Notes: generated by a model not told the origin, from the letters alone. A stretch of 64,000 nt of DNA from Lentzea californiensis (GCF_024648825.1 NZ_JANBBE010000008.1:372001-436000), one strand, 5' to 3'. Counted from the first letter of the stretch, positions 16,658-26,264 are shown. Translations and numbers: made by a program.

Positions 16658-17664
16658 AGCAGCACCACTCCACTCACTACGGCGCACAAGATCGCCACCA
16701 CGAAGGTAGCGGGTGCGAAGCGGAAGGCGAAGGACTTGCCGAACGCACCGGCCTGCAGCGCGATCAGCTTCACGTCGACGGCCGGGCCGACGACGAGGAA
16801 CACCAGCCGCGGCAACAGGGGCAGCGCGGAGAACGCGACGGCCACGAAGGCGTCCGCCTCGGAGCACAGCGCCAGGATGACGGCCAGGAAGGCCATCACG
16901 ATCACGCCCAGCACGATCTGGCCGCCCAGCGTCTGCATCCACGCGGTCGGCACGAACGTCTTGAACGCCGCCGCGAACAGCCCGCCCAGCACCAGGAACC
17001 CGCCGGCGTCCACGAGGTCGTGCCGCGAGCTTTCGGCGAACACGGCCCACTTGGACCTGCCGGAGTTGTCACCGAGCTTGGCCAGCGCACGTTCGGCGAT
17101 CCACTCCATCTTGCCGAAGCGCACCCACAGCCAGCCCATGACCATCGCGGTCAGCAGCGAGCCCACGAACCGCGCCACGACCATCATCGGGGCGTCGTTG
17201 AACGCCACGGCGGTCGAGACCAGCACGATCGGGTTCACGGCAGGGGCGGCCAGCAGGAACGTCAGCGCCACGGCCGGTGCGACGCCCTGCTGCATGAGCC
17301 GCTTGGCCACCGGCACCGAGGCGCACTCGCAGCCCGGCAGCGCGATGCCCGCGACACCGGCCACGGGCACGGCCAGCGCGGTCTTCGAGGGCAGCAGCTT
17401 GCGCAGCGCCGAGGCCGGCACGAACGCCGCGATGGCACCCGAGATCAGCACGCCCAGCACCAGGAACGGCATGGCCTGCACGCAGATCGCCACGAACACC
17501 GTCGACGCCGTGCGCAGCTTCGGCGCGTCGAGCAGGTCGACGAGTCTTGACTGGAAGAGCAGTGCGAGCACGAGGATCCCGCACAGCACCTCCAACGACG
17601 TGATCTTCAGCCGAGGCGGGCCCGAGCGCCGCTTCGACGAGCGGATCTCGCCGGTGATCGTCAT
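16654..17664 (-). CDS. Permease of the ArsP_1/DUF318 (UPF0718) family
   Basis: 336 residues with about eight to ten membrane helices and the family motifs GIALPGCECASVPVAKRL (about 105-122), LLAAPAVNPIVL and LCSEADAFVA. Members include the organoarsenical exporter ArsP, but this branch pairs with TIGR03943 proteins and its substrate is unknown. Overlaps both neighbours by 4 bases (ATGA and GTGA), giving a tight three-gene operon with 17661-18098. Confidence 0.88.
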   Translation of the reverse strand: MTITGEIRSSKRRSGPPRLKITSLEVLCGILVLALLFQSRLVDLLDAPKLRTASTVFVAICVQAMPFLVLGVLISGAIAAFVPASALRKLLPSKTALAVPVAGVAGIALPGCECASVPVAKRLMQQGVAPAVALTFLLAAPAVNPIVLVSTAVAFNDAPMMVVARFVGSLLTAMVMGWLWVRFGKMEWIAERALAKLGDNSGRSKWAVFAESSRHDLVDAGGFLVLGGLFAAAFKTFVPTAWMQTLGGQIVLGVIVMAFLAVILALCSEADAFVAVAFSALPLLPRLVFLVVGPAVDVKLIALQAGAFGKSFAFRFAPATFVVAILCAVVSGVVLL

Positions 17665-18098
17665 TCCGCGTCCGCGTCCAGGTCCAGCAGGCGGCGGTAC
17701 TGGCGCGCCATGCCCTCACGGATCTCCTCGGGCGAGGGCGGCTCGTCGAACTCCGCGTCCTCCTCTTCGAGGTCGTCGTCGAAGTCGACGGGGGTGCCGT
17801 TGACGGTCTCCTCGTCGTCGGCTTCCTCTTCGAGGGCGGCCTCGCGGAGCTCCTCGATCGTCGCGGAGACGTCCTCGGCGGACAGCGCGGGCAGCATCGG
17901 CTTCACGATGGCCAGCACGCCGCCCTCGGCGTCGTCCAGCGCCACGGCCTCGGCCAGCGCGACGGCGTGGTCACGCTCGTACGGGCCGCAGATGAACGAG
18001 TCCCAGTCGTCGCCGCCCGAGGGCTCGAACGTGACGGTCCACGGGAACTCGTTGACGTCCGAGTCCTCTTCCGGCTCGTAAATGATCACGCCACCCAT
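17661..18098 (-). CDS. Acidic hypothetical protein
   Basis: 145 residues. The N-terminal half (GGVIIYEPEEDSD ... WDSFICGPYERDHAVALAEAVA) looks folded; the second half is very rich in Asp/Glu (about 85-130) and ends REGMARQYRRLLDLDAD. I do not recognise a family. Start ATG 18098 has AAAGGA 7 bases upstream. First gene of the permease operon and 14 bases downstream of the YbjN-like gene. Confidence 0.75.
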   Translation of the reverse strand: MGGVIIYEPEEDSDVNEFPWTVTFEPSGGDDWDSFICGPYERDHAVALAEAVALDDAEGGVLAIVKPMLPALSAEDVSATIEELREAALEEEADDEETVNGTPVDFDDDLEEEDAEFDEPPSPEEIREGMARQYRRLLDLDADAE

Positions 18099-18112
18099 GG
18101 AAGGGTCCTTTC

Positions 18113-18511
18113 TCAAGAAAACCGGGAGAGGAGCTCGCCGCGCACCTGCGACGCGGTCGACACGACGAGCATGAGCAGCGTGCTCAGCGGCTCGGGCTTG
18201 AGGCCGTCCGCCGGGAAGGCGTACCGGAGCATCACGTCCGTGCCTCGTTCGGACGCGATGACACCCAACGTCCCGAACAGGCCCTGACCAGCGCGTTCGG
18301 CCACCCACACCGCCACGTCGCCAGGCAGGTCCCACGCGACGACGACCGTCAGCGAGAGAACCGTCAGCCCCTCGGCCAGTTCCATGCCCTGCACCGCGCA
18401 CGGCACGTCGCCGTGGCGGAAGCTCAACGCGCCGTCGTCGTCCACGGAGACGTCGTGGAACAGCTCCAACGCCTTGCGCGCGGCCTCCAGGGCCTCACCA
18501 CTCGCGTTCAC
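18113..18511 (-). CDS. YbjN-domain-like protein
   Basis: 132 residues, alpha/beta, with [21 protein letters not shown] and a helix-rich C-terminus, resembling the YbjN/T3SS-chaperone-like fold common in actinobacteria. It occupies the place of Rv2360c between zur and uppS in M. tuberculosis. GTG start at 18511 overlaps the uppS stop by 4 bases, so it is translationally coupled to uppS. Function unknown. Confidence 0.7.
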   Translation of the reverse strand: MNASGEALEAARKALELFHDVSVDDDGALSFRHGDVPCAVQGMELAEGLTVLSLTVVVAWDLPGDVAVWVAERAGQGLFGTLGVIASERGTDVMLRYAFPADGLKPEPLSTLLMLVVSTASQVRGELLSRFS

Positions 18512-19332
18512 GACGACACCGCCTCCTCACCTGGTTTGTCGACGGCACCGCCGAAGCGGCGGTCGCGGCCCGCGAACTTCTCGGCGGCACGCCACAGGTC
18601 GCGGCGGTCGAAGTCGGGCCACAGGATGTCCTGGTAGACCATCTCGGCGTACGCGGACTGCCAGAGCAGGAAGTTCGAGATGCGCTGCTCACCGGACGGC
18701 CTGATGAACAGGTCGACGTCGGGCATCTCCGGCTTGTACAGGTACTTCGCGAGGGTGCGCTCGTCGACCTTGTCCGGGTTGATCTTCCCGGCGGCGACCA
18801 GCCGCGCGACCTCGCGGGCGGCGTCACCGATCTCCGCGCGGCCACCGTAGTTCACGCACATCACGAGGTTCAGCACGTCGTTCTCGGCCGTGCGGACCTC
18901 GGCCTCCTGCAGCTGCTTGATCACGCTGCCCCACAGCTTCGGCGAGCGGCCGGCCCAGTGGATGCGGACACCCATCTCGTCCAGCTCGTCGGTGCGGCGC
19001 GCGATCACGTCCCGGTTGAAGTTCATCAGGAAGCGGACCTCTTCGGGGCTGCGCTTCCAGTTCTCCGTGGAGAAGGCGTACAGCGAGAGCCACTTCACGC
19101 CCAGCTCGATGGAGCCCTTCGCGACGTCGAGCACGACCTGCTCACCGCGCTTGTGCCCCTCCACCCGCGACAGCCCGCGCTGGTTCGCCCAACGGCCGTT
19201 GCCGTCCATCACGATCGCGATGTGCTTGGGCACCAGGTCGGCGGGGATGTCCGGGGGCGTCGCACCGGACTCGTGCGGCTCCGGCGGGCGCGGTACGCGC
19301 TTCTCACGCTCAGAGCGGCGGCGACGCAGCAT
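18508..19332 (-). CDS. uppS: Isoprenyl transferase (long-chain cis-prenyl diphosphate synthase)
   Basis: 274 residues. Makes the polyprenyl diphosphate lipid carrier for peptidoglycan and arabinogalactan (decaprenyl in mycobacteria, Rv2361c). Conserved: [16 protein letters not shown] (catalytic Asp about residue 43), [21 protein letters not shown], and [22 protein letters not shown] near the C-terminus. Start ATG 19332 (MLRRRRSER) is preferred; ATG 19344 four codons upstream is also possible. Confidence 0.95.
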   Translation of the reverse strand: MLRRRRSEREKRVPRPPEPHESGATPPDIPADLVPKHIAIVMDGNGRWANQRGLSRVEGHKRGEQVVLDVAKGSIELGVKWLSLYAFSTENWKRSPEEVRFLMNFNRDVIARRTDELDEMGVRIHWAGRSPKLWGSVIKQLQEAEVRTAENDVLNLVMCVNYGGRAEIGDAAREVARLVAAGKINPDKVDERTLAKYLYKPEMPDVDLFIRPSGEQRISNFLLWQSAYAEMVYQDILWPDFDRRDLWRAAEKFAGRDRRFGGAVDKPGEEAVSS

Positions 19333-19382
19333 GACTCCAGGCATCCTCTCGGGGCGAAAACCGTTGTCGGGTAGCCGCCACA

Positions 19383-20135
19383 TTAGCCGTCCGCCGGCTG
19401 TGCCTTTCGCTCGACCAAAGGCAACGACCTGAGCTGCCGTTCGAGGTGCCACTGCAGATGCGCCGCGACCAGGCCACTCGCGTCACGGCGGGCGATGTGC
19501 GGGATCTCGTCGACCACCGTCCACTGCCCGTGCAGCAACGCCGAGAGCAACGTCAGCGTGTCCTGGGACGGCGACGACGAGCCGGCCGGACGGCAGGTCG
19601 GGCAGCACGAGCCGCCCGCCTGGACGCTGAACGCCCGGTGCGGACCGGGATTGCCGCACTTCGCGCACTCGTTCACCGCGGGCGCCCATCCCGCGAACGC
19701 CATCGCACGCATGAGGAACGCGTCCAGCAGCAGCGACGGGTCACGCTCACCGTTCGACAACGCCCGCAGCGCCCCGGCCACGAGCATGTAGAGCCGCAAG
19801 GCCGGTTCGCCCTCTTCGGCCGTGAGCCGGTCAGCGGTCTCCAAGATGGCGCACGCGGCCGTGTAGCGCTGGTAGTCGGTGACGATGCCGACGCCGAACG
19901 CGTCCAGCGTCTGCACCTGCGTGATGATGTCGAGCGACCGGCCGGGGTGGAACTGCACGTCGACGTGGCAGAACGGCTCCAGCCGCGCGCCGAACTTCGA
20001 CGACGTGCGACGCACGCCCTTGGCCACGGCGCGGAGCTTGCCGTGCTTCTGGGTCAGGAAGGTGATGATCCGGTCGGCTTCACCGAGCTTCTGCACGCGA
20101 AGCACGATGCCGGTGTCGCCGTACAGGTGTGCCAT
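19383..20135 (-). CDS. recO: DNA repair protein RecO
   Basis: 250 residues. Mediator that loads RecA with RecR/RecF in recombinational repair. OB-fold N-terminus ([22 protein letters not shown]), helical middle and a zinc ribbon with CAKCG (about 165) and CCPTC (about 184). Order uppS-recO-era matches M. tuberculosis Rv2361c-Rv2364c except that the amidase gene amiA2 is absent. Confidence 0.95.
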   Translation of the reverse strand: MAHLYGDTGIVLRVQKLGEADRIITFLTQKHGKLRAVAKGVRRTSSKFGARLEPFCHVDVQFHPGRSLDIITQVQTLDAFGVGIVTDYQRYTAACAILETADRLTAEEGEPALRLYMLVAGALRALSNGERDPSLLLDAFLMRAMAFAGWAPAVNECAKCGNPGPHRAFSVQAGGSCCPTCRPAGSSSPSQDTLTLLSALLHGQWTVVDEIPHIARRDASGLVAAHLQWHLERQLRSLPLVERKAQPADG

Positions 20136-20300
20136 GGTGCCGTGACCTCCGGTCTTTGCCTCGTGTTCCGACGTTCAGACGGTCGCATCGCGGTGCCGGC
20201 CCCGCGCCCTCATATCGGGCATATGGGGGCGCGGAGCCGGTGCCGTGAGGTGGCCTGCTGGGCGCCGGAAGACGCGGTGAAGACTGGAGGTCACGGCACT
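20136..20300. repeat. Nested inverted repeats between recO and era
   Basis: Outer arms 20136-20155 and 20281-20300 pair over 20 positions (18 identical, 2 G-T). Inner arms 20191-20215 and 20221-20245 pair over 25 positions around the loop CGGGC (three G-T, one C-A). Read as plus-strand RNA nearly all deviations are G-U wobbles; read as minus-strand RNA they become A-C mismatches. The flanking genes are on the minus strand. No coding sequence is seen. Could be a plus-strand structured RNA, a palindromic mobile relic, or a terminator. Confidence 0.6.
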
Positions 20301-21195
20301 AAAAACCCAGGCGGCGCAACTGCTTCGGGTCCCGCTGCCAGTCCTTGGCGATCTTGATGTGCAGGTTCAGGTACACCCGGCTGCCCAGCAGGCGCTCGAT
20401 CTGCTTGCGCGCCTCCATGCCGACCTGCTTGAGCCGCTCGCCCCGATGGCCCAGGATGATCGCCTTCTGCGACGACCGCTCCACGAACACGAACGCGTGG
20501 ATGTCGATCAAGTCGTTGCGGCCCTCACGCGGCTGCATCTCCTCGACCACGACGGCGATGGAGTGCGGCAGCTCGTCGCGCACGCCCTCCAGCGCGGCCT
20601 CGCGGATCAGCTCGGCGACCAGGGTCTGCTCCGGCTCGTCGGTCAGGTCGCCGTCCGGGAACAGCTGCGGGCCCTCCGGCAGCTTCTTCAGCAGCAGGTC
20701 GCTCAGCGTGTCGACCTGGAAGCCGTCCACCGCGGACACCGGGATGATCTCGGCGAACTCCATGATCTTCTGCAGCGCGAGCAACTGCTCCATCACCTGC
20801 TGCTGCGACACCAGGTCGGTCTTGGTGACGATGCCGAGCACGGGCGTGCGCTTGGCGACCTTCTCCAGCTCGGCGGCGATGAACTTGTCACCGGGGCCGA
20901 CCTTCTGGTCCGCGGGGACGCAGAAGCCGACGACGTCGACCTCCGACCACGTCTCGCGCACCAGGTCGTTGAGGCGCTGGCCGAGCAGCGTGCGCGGCCG
21001 GTGCAGACCGGGGGTGTCGACCAGCACGAGCTGGCCGTCCTCGCGGTGCACGATGCCGCGGATCGTGTGGCGCGTGGTCTGCGGCTTGCTGGACGTGATG
21101 GCGACCTTCGTGCCCACCAGCGCGTTCGTCAGCGTCGACTTCCCTGCGTTCGGGCGGCCGACGAAGCACGCGAACCCGGAGCGGTAACCATCCAT
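20299..21195 (-). CDS. era: GTPase Era
   Basis: 298 residues. Ribosome-associated GTPase needed for 16S rRNA maturation and 30S assembly. G1 GRPNAGKST (about 13-21), G2 QTTRHTIRGI, G3 DTPGLH, G4 TKTD (about 123-126), G5 SAVDG, then the KH domain with GHRGERLKQVGMEARKQIERLL that binds the 16S 3' end. The stop codon overlaps the outer arm of the downstream inverted repeat. Confidence 0.97.
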   Translation of the reverse strand: MDGYRSGFACFVGRPNAGKSTLTNALVGTKVAITSSKPQTTRHTIRGIVHREDGQLVLVDTPGLHRPRTLLGQRLNDLVRETWSEVDVVGFCVPADQKVGPGDKFIAAELEKVAKRTPVLGIVTKTDLVSQQQVMEQLLALQKIMEFAEIIPVSAVDGFQVDTLSDLLLKKLPEGPQLFPDGDLTDEPEQTLVAELIREAALEGVRDELPHSIAVVVEEMQPREGRNDLIDIHAFVFVERSSQKAIILGHRGERLKQVGMEARKQIERLLGSRVYLNLHIKIAKDWQRDPKQLRRLGF

Positions 21196-21358
21196 CCGCC
21201 CATTGTCCCTCTAGCCGGTTCTGGCCGTTCGCGGGGCCTTCCGACAACCCAGTGGTGCGGCCCGGAACGTTGGTGAGGTAATCCACGCTCAGCAGGCCGC
21301 CTCGTGGCACCGCGAATCCCCCCGGCGACCTTCCGAGCCACACCAGTGGAACTGCTCG

Positions 21359-21697
21359 TTAGAACTGCTTGCGAAGCTCGCCTGAGAGGTTCGCAAGCAG
21401 CACCGGACCGGTGGGCGTGAGGTCGCGCACGGCCGCCAGCGACTCACCGTCCACCCGGTTCGACTCGGTGACGACCGCCGCCGCCTCCAGCCCCTCCGCA
21501 CCGCTCGACACGGCGGCCGCGACGGCCGCCTGCAGCGCGGTGAGCTTCAGCGACGGCAGCGAGACCGTGGAGGCGTTGTAGGTGCGGCCGTCGAGGTCGC
21601 GCACCGCCGCACCCTCCTCCGCGCCGTTGCGGGCGCGAACGGACCGCGCGAGTGTGATGAGCTTGGCGTTCTCGGGGTCGACGTCAGGCATCGTCAT
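21359..21697 (-). CDS. Cytidine deaminase-fold protein without catalytic residues
   Basis: 112 residues with the cytidine deaminase framework (RSVRARNGAEEGAAVRDLDGRTYNAST ... LQAAVAAAV). The zinc-binding H/C-A-E motif is replaced by TAL and the PCxxC motif is missing. It corresponds to Rv2365c, in the same place between era and the CBS protein. Probably structural or regulatory rather than a deaminase. Overlaps the end of the CorC-like gene by 14 bases. ATG 21697 or 21691. Confidence 0.75.
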   Translation of the reverse strand: MTMPDVDPENAKLITLARSVRARNGAEEGAAVRDLDGRTYNASTVSLPSLKLTALQAAVAAAVSSGAEGLEAAAVVTESNRVDGESLAAVRDLTPTGPVLLANLSGELRKQF

Positions 21698-22973
21698 CGT
21701 TCTCCTTCTGCACGGGACGTACGAGCACGGTGGTGACGCGGATGCGACCGCGTTCGTCCTTGCCGCCCTCGGCCCGCATGCGCAGGCCGGCGATCTCCGC
21801 CTCGGTGCCGGGCAGCGGCACGCGCCCGAGCCGTTGCGCGAGCAGGCCGCCGACGGTCTCGACCTCGTGGTCGTCGAGCTCGGTGCCGAACAACGCGTCC
21901 AGGTCGTCCACCGGCAGGCGCGCGCTGACCCGCACCGCGCCGTCCTCCAGGTGCTCGACCGGCGGCCTGTCGTCGGTGTCGGACTCGTCGGTGATCTCGC
22001 CGACGATCTCCTCGAGGATGTCCTCGATGGTCAGCAGGCCCGCGGTGCCGCCGTACTCGTCCACGACGATCGCCATGTGCCGGCGCGACACCTGCATCTC
22101 GCGCAGCAGGTCCGCGATGGGCTTCGAGTCCGGGATGAAGCTCATCGGGCGCATCAGCTCGGAGACGCACTTCGGGTCCTCGCCCTCGGCGAGCGTGGCC
22201 CGCATGAGGTCCTTGAGGTTCACCACGCCGAGCACGTCGTCGACGCTTTCGCCGATCACGGGGACGCGGGTGTAGCCGGTGCGCAACGACAGCGCGAGCG
22301 CCTGCCGCAGCGACTTCGACTGCTCGATCCACACGATCTCGGTGCGCGGCACCATGATCTCGCGCGTGATGGTGTCGCCCAGCTCGAACACCGAGTGGAT
22401 CATCTCGCGCTCGCCCTCGTCCACGACGCCGCGTTCCTGCGCCATGTCGACCAGCTCCCGCAGCTCGACCTCGGAGCTGAACGGGCCCTCGCGGAAGCCC
22501 TTGCCGGGCGTGATGGCGTTACCGAAGAGGATCAGCAGCTTGGACAGCGGCCCGAGCACGCGCCCGAGCTGCCGGACGGTGCCCGCGGCGAGCAGGCTCA
22601 CGCCGTACGGGTGCTGACGGCCGATGGTGCGCGGTCCGACGCCGACGAGGACGTACGACACGATGAGCATGCTCAGGCACGAGTACAGGACGGCCAGCCA
22701 GTCGTTCTGCACGTACTGCAGGTACACGCCCGTGATGAGCGCCGTCGCCGACAGCTCGAAGAACAGGCGCAGGAGCAGCAGCAGGTTGACGTGCCGCGGC
22801 CGGTCGTTGAGGACGTGCAGCAACTGCCCGGTGCCCCAGCGACCCTGCCGTTGCAGGGCCTCCACCCGTGCGCGTGACACGGTGCCGAGAGCGGCATCCA
22901 CACACGCGAACAGGCCTGCGGCAAGCACGAGTAGAACGGCCAGCACGATCACACTGGCAGGGTTCTCGCTCAT
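21684..22973 (-). CDS. CorC/HlyC-type CBS-domain transporter protein (hemolysin family)
   Basis: 429 residues. N-terminal DUF21 membrane domain with four hydrophobic segments (about 6-26, 62-84, 92-112, 122-145), two CBS domains (about 205-330; VPRTEIVWI, YTRVPVIGESVDDVLGVV, MAIVVDEYGGTAGLLTIEDILEEIVGE) and the CorC_HlyC domain at the end. Family members such as CorC/CNNM transport Mg2+ or other divalent ions. In the conserved order phoH-ybeY-corC-era (Rv2366c equivalent), 5 bases after ybeY. Confidence 0.9.
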   Translation of the reverse strand: MSENPASVIVLAVLLVLAAGLFACVDAALGTVSRARVEALQRQGRWGTGQLLHVLNDRPRHVNLLLLLRLFFELSATALITGVYLQYVQNDWLAVLYSCLSMLIVSYVLVGVGPRTIGRQHPYGVSLLAAGTVRQLGRVLGPLSKLLILFGNAITPGKGFREGPFSSEVELRELVDMAQERGVVDEGEREMIHSVFELGDTITREIMVPRTEIVWIEQSKSLRQALALSLRTGYTRVPVIGESVDDVLGVVNLKDLMRATLAEGEDPKCVSELMRPMSFIPDSKPIADLLREMQVSRRHMAIVVDEYGGTAGLLTIEDILEEIVGEITDESDTDDRPPVEHLEDGAVRVSARLPVDDLDALFGTELDDHEVETVGGLLAQRLGRVPLPGTEAEIAGLRMRAEGGKDERGRIRVTTVLVRPVQKENDDDA

Positions 22974-22978
22974 CGGCG

Positions 22979-23524
22979 TCAGGCTTCTTCGTTCTTCTCG
23001 TCCAGGCCGACCGCGCCGAGCACCTTGTCGTCGGTGCTGCGCTGGTGCGCGACCCGTTCGGCCTCGTCCCGGGCGGTGCGGAAGTCGCCGAGGATGCGGT
23101 TCTGCAACGTGAACATCTCACGTTCCTCGGCGGGCTCGGCGTGGTCGTAGCCGAGCAGGTGCAGCACACCGTGCACGGTCAGCAGGTGCAGTTCGTCCAG
23201 CAGGCCGTGGCCCGCCTTCTTGGCCTGGTCCTTGGCGAACGCGGGGCACAGCACGATGTCCCCGAGCAGCGCGGGACCGAGGCCCGCGGCGTCGGGACGG
23301 CGCGCGGAGTCCAGCTCGTCCATGGGGAAGGCCATGACGTCCGTCGGACCCGGCAGGTCCATCCAGCGCTCGTGCAGGTCGGCCATCACGTCCAGCTCCA
23401 CGAGCAGGACGGACAACTCGGCCAGCGGGCTCACGCCCATGCGGTCCAGCGCGAAGCGGGCGGCGGAGACGATGGAACCCTCGTCGACTCCGACACCCGA
23501 CTCGTTGGCGATCTCGATGCTCAC
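22979..23524 (-). CDS. ybeY: Endoribonuclease YbeY
   Basis: 181 residues. Zinc endoribonuclease acting in 16S rRNA 3' maturation and ribosome quality control. The metal site [11 protein letters not shown] (three His, about residues 132-142) and the [10 protein letters not shown] segment are clear. GTG start. It lies 5 bases downstream of phoH, as in most bacteria; both connect to rRNA processing with era. Confidence 0.95.
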   Translation of the reverse strand: MSIEIANESGVGVDEGSIVSAARFALDRMGVSPLAELSVLLVELDVMADLHERWMDLPGPTDVMAFPMDELDSARRPDAAGLGPALLGDIVLCPAFAKDQAKKAGHGLLDELHLLTVHGVLHLLGYDHAEPAEEREMFTLQNRILGDFRTARDEAERVAHQRSTDDKVLGAVGLDEKNEEA

Positions 23525-23529
23525 GGCGC

Positions 23530-24579
23530 CTATCGTCCTCGCCGCTGGTTCCCCCGGCGTGCACCGGGTCCGTGGTGCTGCCCGTTCTGGTCGACGAGGT
23601 CCTGCTGGACCTGCCACTTGTCGTACGCGTCGACGATGTCGCCGACCAGGCGGTGGCGCACCACGTCCTGGCTGGTCAGCATCGAGAAGTGCACGTCGTC
23701 GACGCCTTCGAGGATGTCCCTCACGACCCGCAGGCCGCTGCGCTGGCCGCCGGGGAGGTCGACCTGGGTGACGTCACCCGTGACGACCACCTTGGAGCCG
23801 AAGCCGAGGCGGGTGAGGAACATCTTCATCTGCTCGGGCGTGGTGTTCTGCGCCTCGTCGAGGATGATGAACGCGTCGTTAAGCGTCCTTCCCCGCATGT
23901 ATGCGAGGGGTGCGACCTCGATCGTGCCCGCCTGCGTGAGGCGCGGGATCGACTCCGGGTCGACCATGTCGTGCAGCGCGTCGTAGAGCGGGCGCAGGTA
24001 CGGGTCGATCTTCTCGTAGAGCGTGCCCGGCAGGTAGCCCAGGCGCTCGCCGGCCTCGACGGCCGGGCGGGTGAGGATGATCCGGTTGACCTGCTTGGCC
24101 TGCAGCGCCTGCACGGCCTTGGCCATGGCGAGATACGTCTTGCCGGTGCCGGCGGGGCCGATGCCGAACACGATCGTGTTCTTGTCGATCGCGTCGACGT
24201 AGTGCTTCTGGTTCAGCGTCTTCGGCCTGATGGTGCGGCCGCGGCGGCTGACGATGTCGAGGCTCAGGACCTCGGCGGGCGACTCGACGTCGTTCGCGCT
24301 GAGCATCGCGATGATGCGGCGGACGGCGTTCTGGTCGATGGCCTGGCCACGGCCCGCGAGGGTGATGAGCTCGGAGAAGACGCGTTCGGCGAAGGCCACG
24401 TCGGCGGGGTCGCCGGACAAGGTGATCTCGTTCCCCCGCACGTGCACGTCGGCGTCGAGCAGTTCCTCCGCCAGCCGGAGGTTCTCGTCGCGCGACCCGA
24501 GCAGCGTGAGCACCGCACCTTCCGGCACGGCGAACCGGGACTGACCTTCCTTGTTGCTCTGCTGGTTTTCTTCGGCCAC
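23530..24579 (-). CDS. phoH: PhoH-like ATPase
   Basis: 349 residues. P-loop RNA helicase/ATPase-like protein of the PhoH family. Walker [14 protein letters not shown] (about 138-150), Walker [13 protein letters not shown] (about 222-233), and [15 protein letters not shown]. The C-terminus is Gln/Gly/Arg-rich. GTG start at 24579. First gene of the phoH-ybeY-corC-cdd block (Rv2368c-Rv2365c order). Confidence 0.95.
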   Translation of the reverse strand: MAEENQQSNKEGQSRFAVPEGAVLTLLGSRDENLRLAEELLDADVHVRGNEITLSGDPADVAFAERVFSELITLAGRGQAIDQNAVRRIIAMLSANDVESPAEVLSLDIVSRRGRTIRPKTLNQKHYVDAIDKNTIVFGIGPAGTGKTYLAMAKAVQALQAKQVNRIILTRPAVEAGERLGYLPGTLYEKIDPYLRPLYDALHDMVDPESIPRLTQAGTIEVAPLAYMRGRTLNDAFIILDEAQNTTPEQMKMFLTRLGFGSKVVVTGDVTQVDLPGGQRSGLRVVRDILEGVDDVHFSMLTSQDVVRHRLVGDIVDAYDKWQVQQDLVDQNGQHHGPGARRGNQRRGR

Positions 24580-24682
24580 GTGGCCCCGGCCTGCTTCCTG
24601 TCGCTCGGATCTGGTGCCGTCGATGCTAGTCCGGCCGAAAATGGGTGGCTACCGCTTTGCTCACCGTGTGTGCTCGGGAGCT

Positions 24683-25471
24683 GTGGAGATTCGCAGGCTT
24701 GGTGTCGAGGACGTACCCGAGTGCATGAAGCTCGTGACGGACCGGGGTTGGAGTTGGACGCCCGCGCAGTGGGAGATGCTGCTGGCCCTCGGTCCGGGCT
24801 TCGGCGCCTTCGACGAGACCGGGTTGCTCGGCACGACTCTGGTCACGCCGTATCCCGAGGTGCAGGCGGTCAGCGGCGTGCTGGTCGGTTCGTGGGCCGG
24901 GCGCAGGGGCATTGCGGGCGCGTTGATATCCCATGTATTGGATACGGGCCCGTCGGTGCTGTACGCGACCGCGATGGGTGAGCCGCTGTACGAGCGGCTC
25001 GGCTTTCACTCGGTCGGGCGTGCGCTGGCGTACCACGGCGAGATCGCCGGTGCGGCGGCCGGCGTGACGCGGCCGGCGACGTCAGGTGACCTGCCCGCGG
25101 TGGTGGAGCTGGACCGGGCGGCGAGCGGGTTCACGCGAGAGGCGTTCTGGGCGCACGTGTTCGGTCCGTCATCGCTGTACACGACTTACATCGCGGACGA
25201 CGGTTTCGTCTGCACGCGGCGCACGGATGAGACGTTGGTCATCGGTCCGTTGGTAGCCCCGAACGTGACGGCGGCATGCGGGATCATCGCTGACGTGGCT
25301 GCCGACGCCGGGCCGTCCCGTGTGGACGTGAGCGACCCGGAGGTGGCGTCGTTCCTGTCGAGCAAGGGCTACGAGGTGCGCGGCGGCTGCGCGTTGATGG
25401 TGCACGGCGTCGATGACGTCGGCGGCGACCGTACGCGGTACTTCGCGCCCGCGTCGCTCGCGCTGGGATGA
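24683..25471 (+). CDS. GNAT-family N-acetyltransferase (first of a tandem pair)
   Basis: 262 residues. N-terminal GNAT domain with VEIRRLGVEDVPECMKL, the acetyl-CoA loop region GSWAGRRGIAGALISHVLDTG and YERLGFHSVG; the C-terminal half resembles a second, degenerate GNAT-type domain. GTG 24683 is chosen by analogy with its paralog, which also starts GTG-GA(A/G). Only 10 bases separate the two, so they form an operon. Substrate unknown. Confidence 0.85.
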   Translation: MEIRRLGVEDVPECMKLVTDRGWSWTPAQWEMLLALGPGFGAFDETGLLGTTLVTPYPEVQAVSGVLVGSWAGRRGIAGALISHVLDTGPSVLYATAMGEPLYERLGFHSVGRALAYHGEIAGAAAGVTRPATSGDLPAVVELDRAASGFTREAFWAHVFGPSSLYTTYIADDGFVCTRRTDETLVIGPLVAPNVTAACGIIADVAADAGPSRVDVSDPEVASFLSSKGYEVRGGCALMVHGVDDVGGDRTRYFAPASLALG

Positions 25472-25481
25472 CTGGGGAACT

Positions 25482-26264
25482 GTGGAACTGCGACGACTGA
25501 CGTTGGACGACATCCCCGCGTGCTCTGACCTGGCCGAGAGCCGGTCGTGGCCGCGCGAGGAGAGCAAGTGGGAGTTCCTGCTCACGCACGGCGAGGGCTG
25601 GGGACTGTTCGACGAGCACGGTCTGGTCGGCACGACGATCGTGACGCGCTATCCGGAGCTGGCATCGGTCAGCATGGTGCTGGTCGCCGAACGCGCCGCG
25701 CGTCAGGGCCACGCACGCCGGATGGTGTCCCATGTGCTGGACACGGGTGTCTCGACGTTGTTCGCGACGCCGATGGGCCGCCCGCTCTACGAGCAGCTGG
25801 GCTTCCACGCCGTCGGCTTCACCGACATCCACGCAGGCACCTTCACCGGACCGGCAGCCGGCGTGTCGCATCTCGCGACGCCCGCCGACCTCGACGACCT
25901 CGTCGCGCTCGACACCAAGGTCACCGGCCTCACCCGGCCGTACCTGTGGGAGTCGCTGCTCAGGATGGGCACGGTCCGGATCTCCGAGCACGGCGTCGCG
26001 GGCACGTGGCAGGTGCGCGAGGCCCGCAAGCTGATCGGCCCGGTCATCGCGGACTCCCCCGCCGACGCGTGCGCCCTCATCGCCGACTGCGCCGCCGGGG
26101 ATCCCAGCGTGCGCGTCGACGTGCACGACCCCGAGGTCATCGCGTTCGTGCGTGAGAACGGCCTGGAGTCGTGGGGTGAGGCCACCTGGATGGTTCGCGG
26201 CGCCGGGCACCTGCCGGGCGACCGCACCCGCTACCGCGCGCCCCTGCTGCAGGCCGTCGGCTAG
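25482..26264 (+). CDS. GNAT-family N-acetyltransferase (second of a tandem pair)
   Basis: 260 residues, colinear with 24683-25471 throughout: VELRRLTLDDIPACSDL, LVGTTIVTRYPELASVSMVL, ERAARQGHARRMVSHVLDTG, YEQLGFHAVG, and a shared ending with D-RTRYRAP. The pair arose by tandem duplication and has diverged substantially, so substrate ranges probably differ. It ends 4 bases inside the convergent HIT gene. Confidence 0.85.
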   Translation: MELRRLTLDDIPACSDLAESRSWPREESKWEFLLTHGEGWGLFDEHGLVGTTIVTRYPELASVSMVLVAERAARQGHARRMVSHVLDTGVSTLFATPMGRPLYEQLGFHAVGFTDIHAGTFTGPAAGVSHLATPADLDDLVALDTKVTGLTRPYLWESLLRMGTVRISEHGVAGTWQVREARKLIGPVIADSPADACALIADCAAGDPSVRVDVHDPEVIAFVRENGLESWGEATWMVRGAGHLPGDRTRYRAPLLQAVG

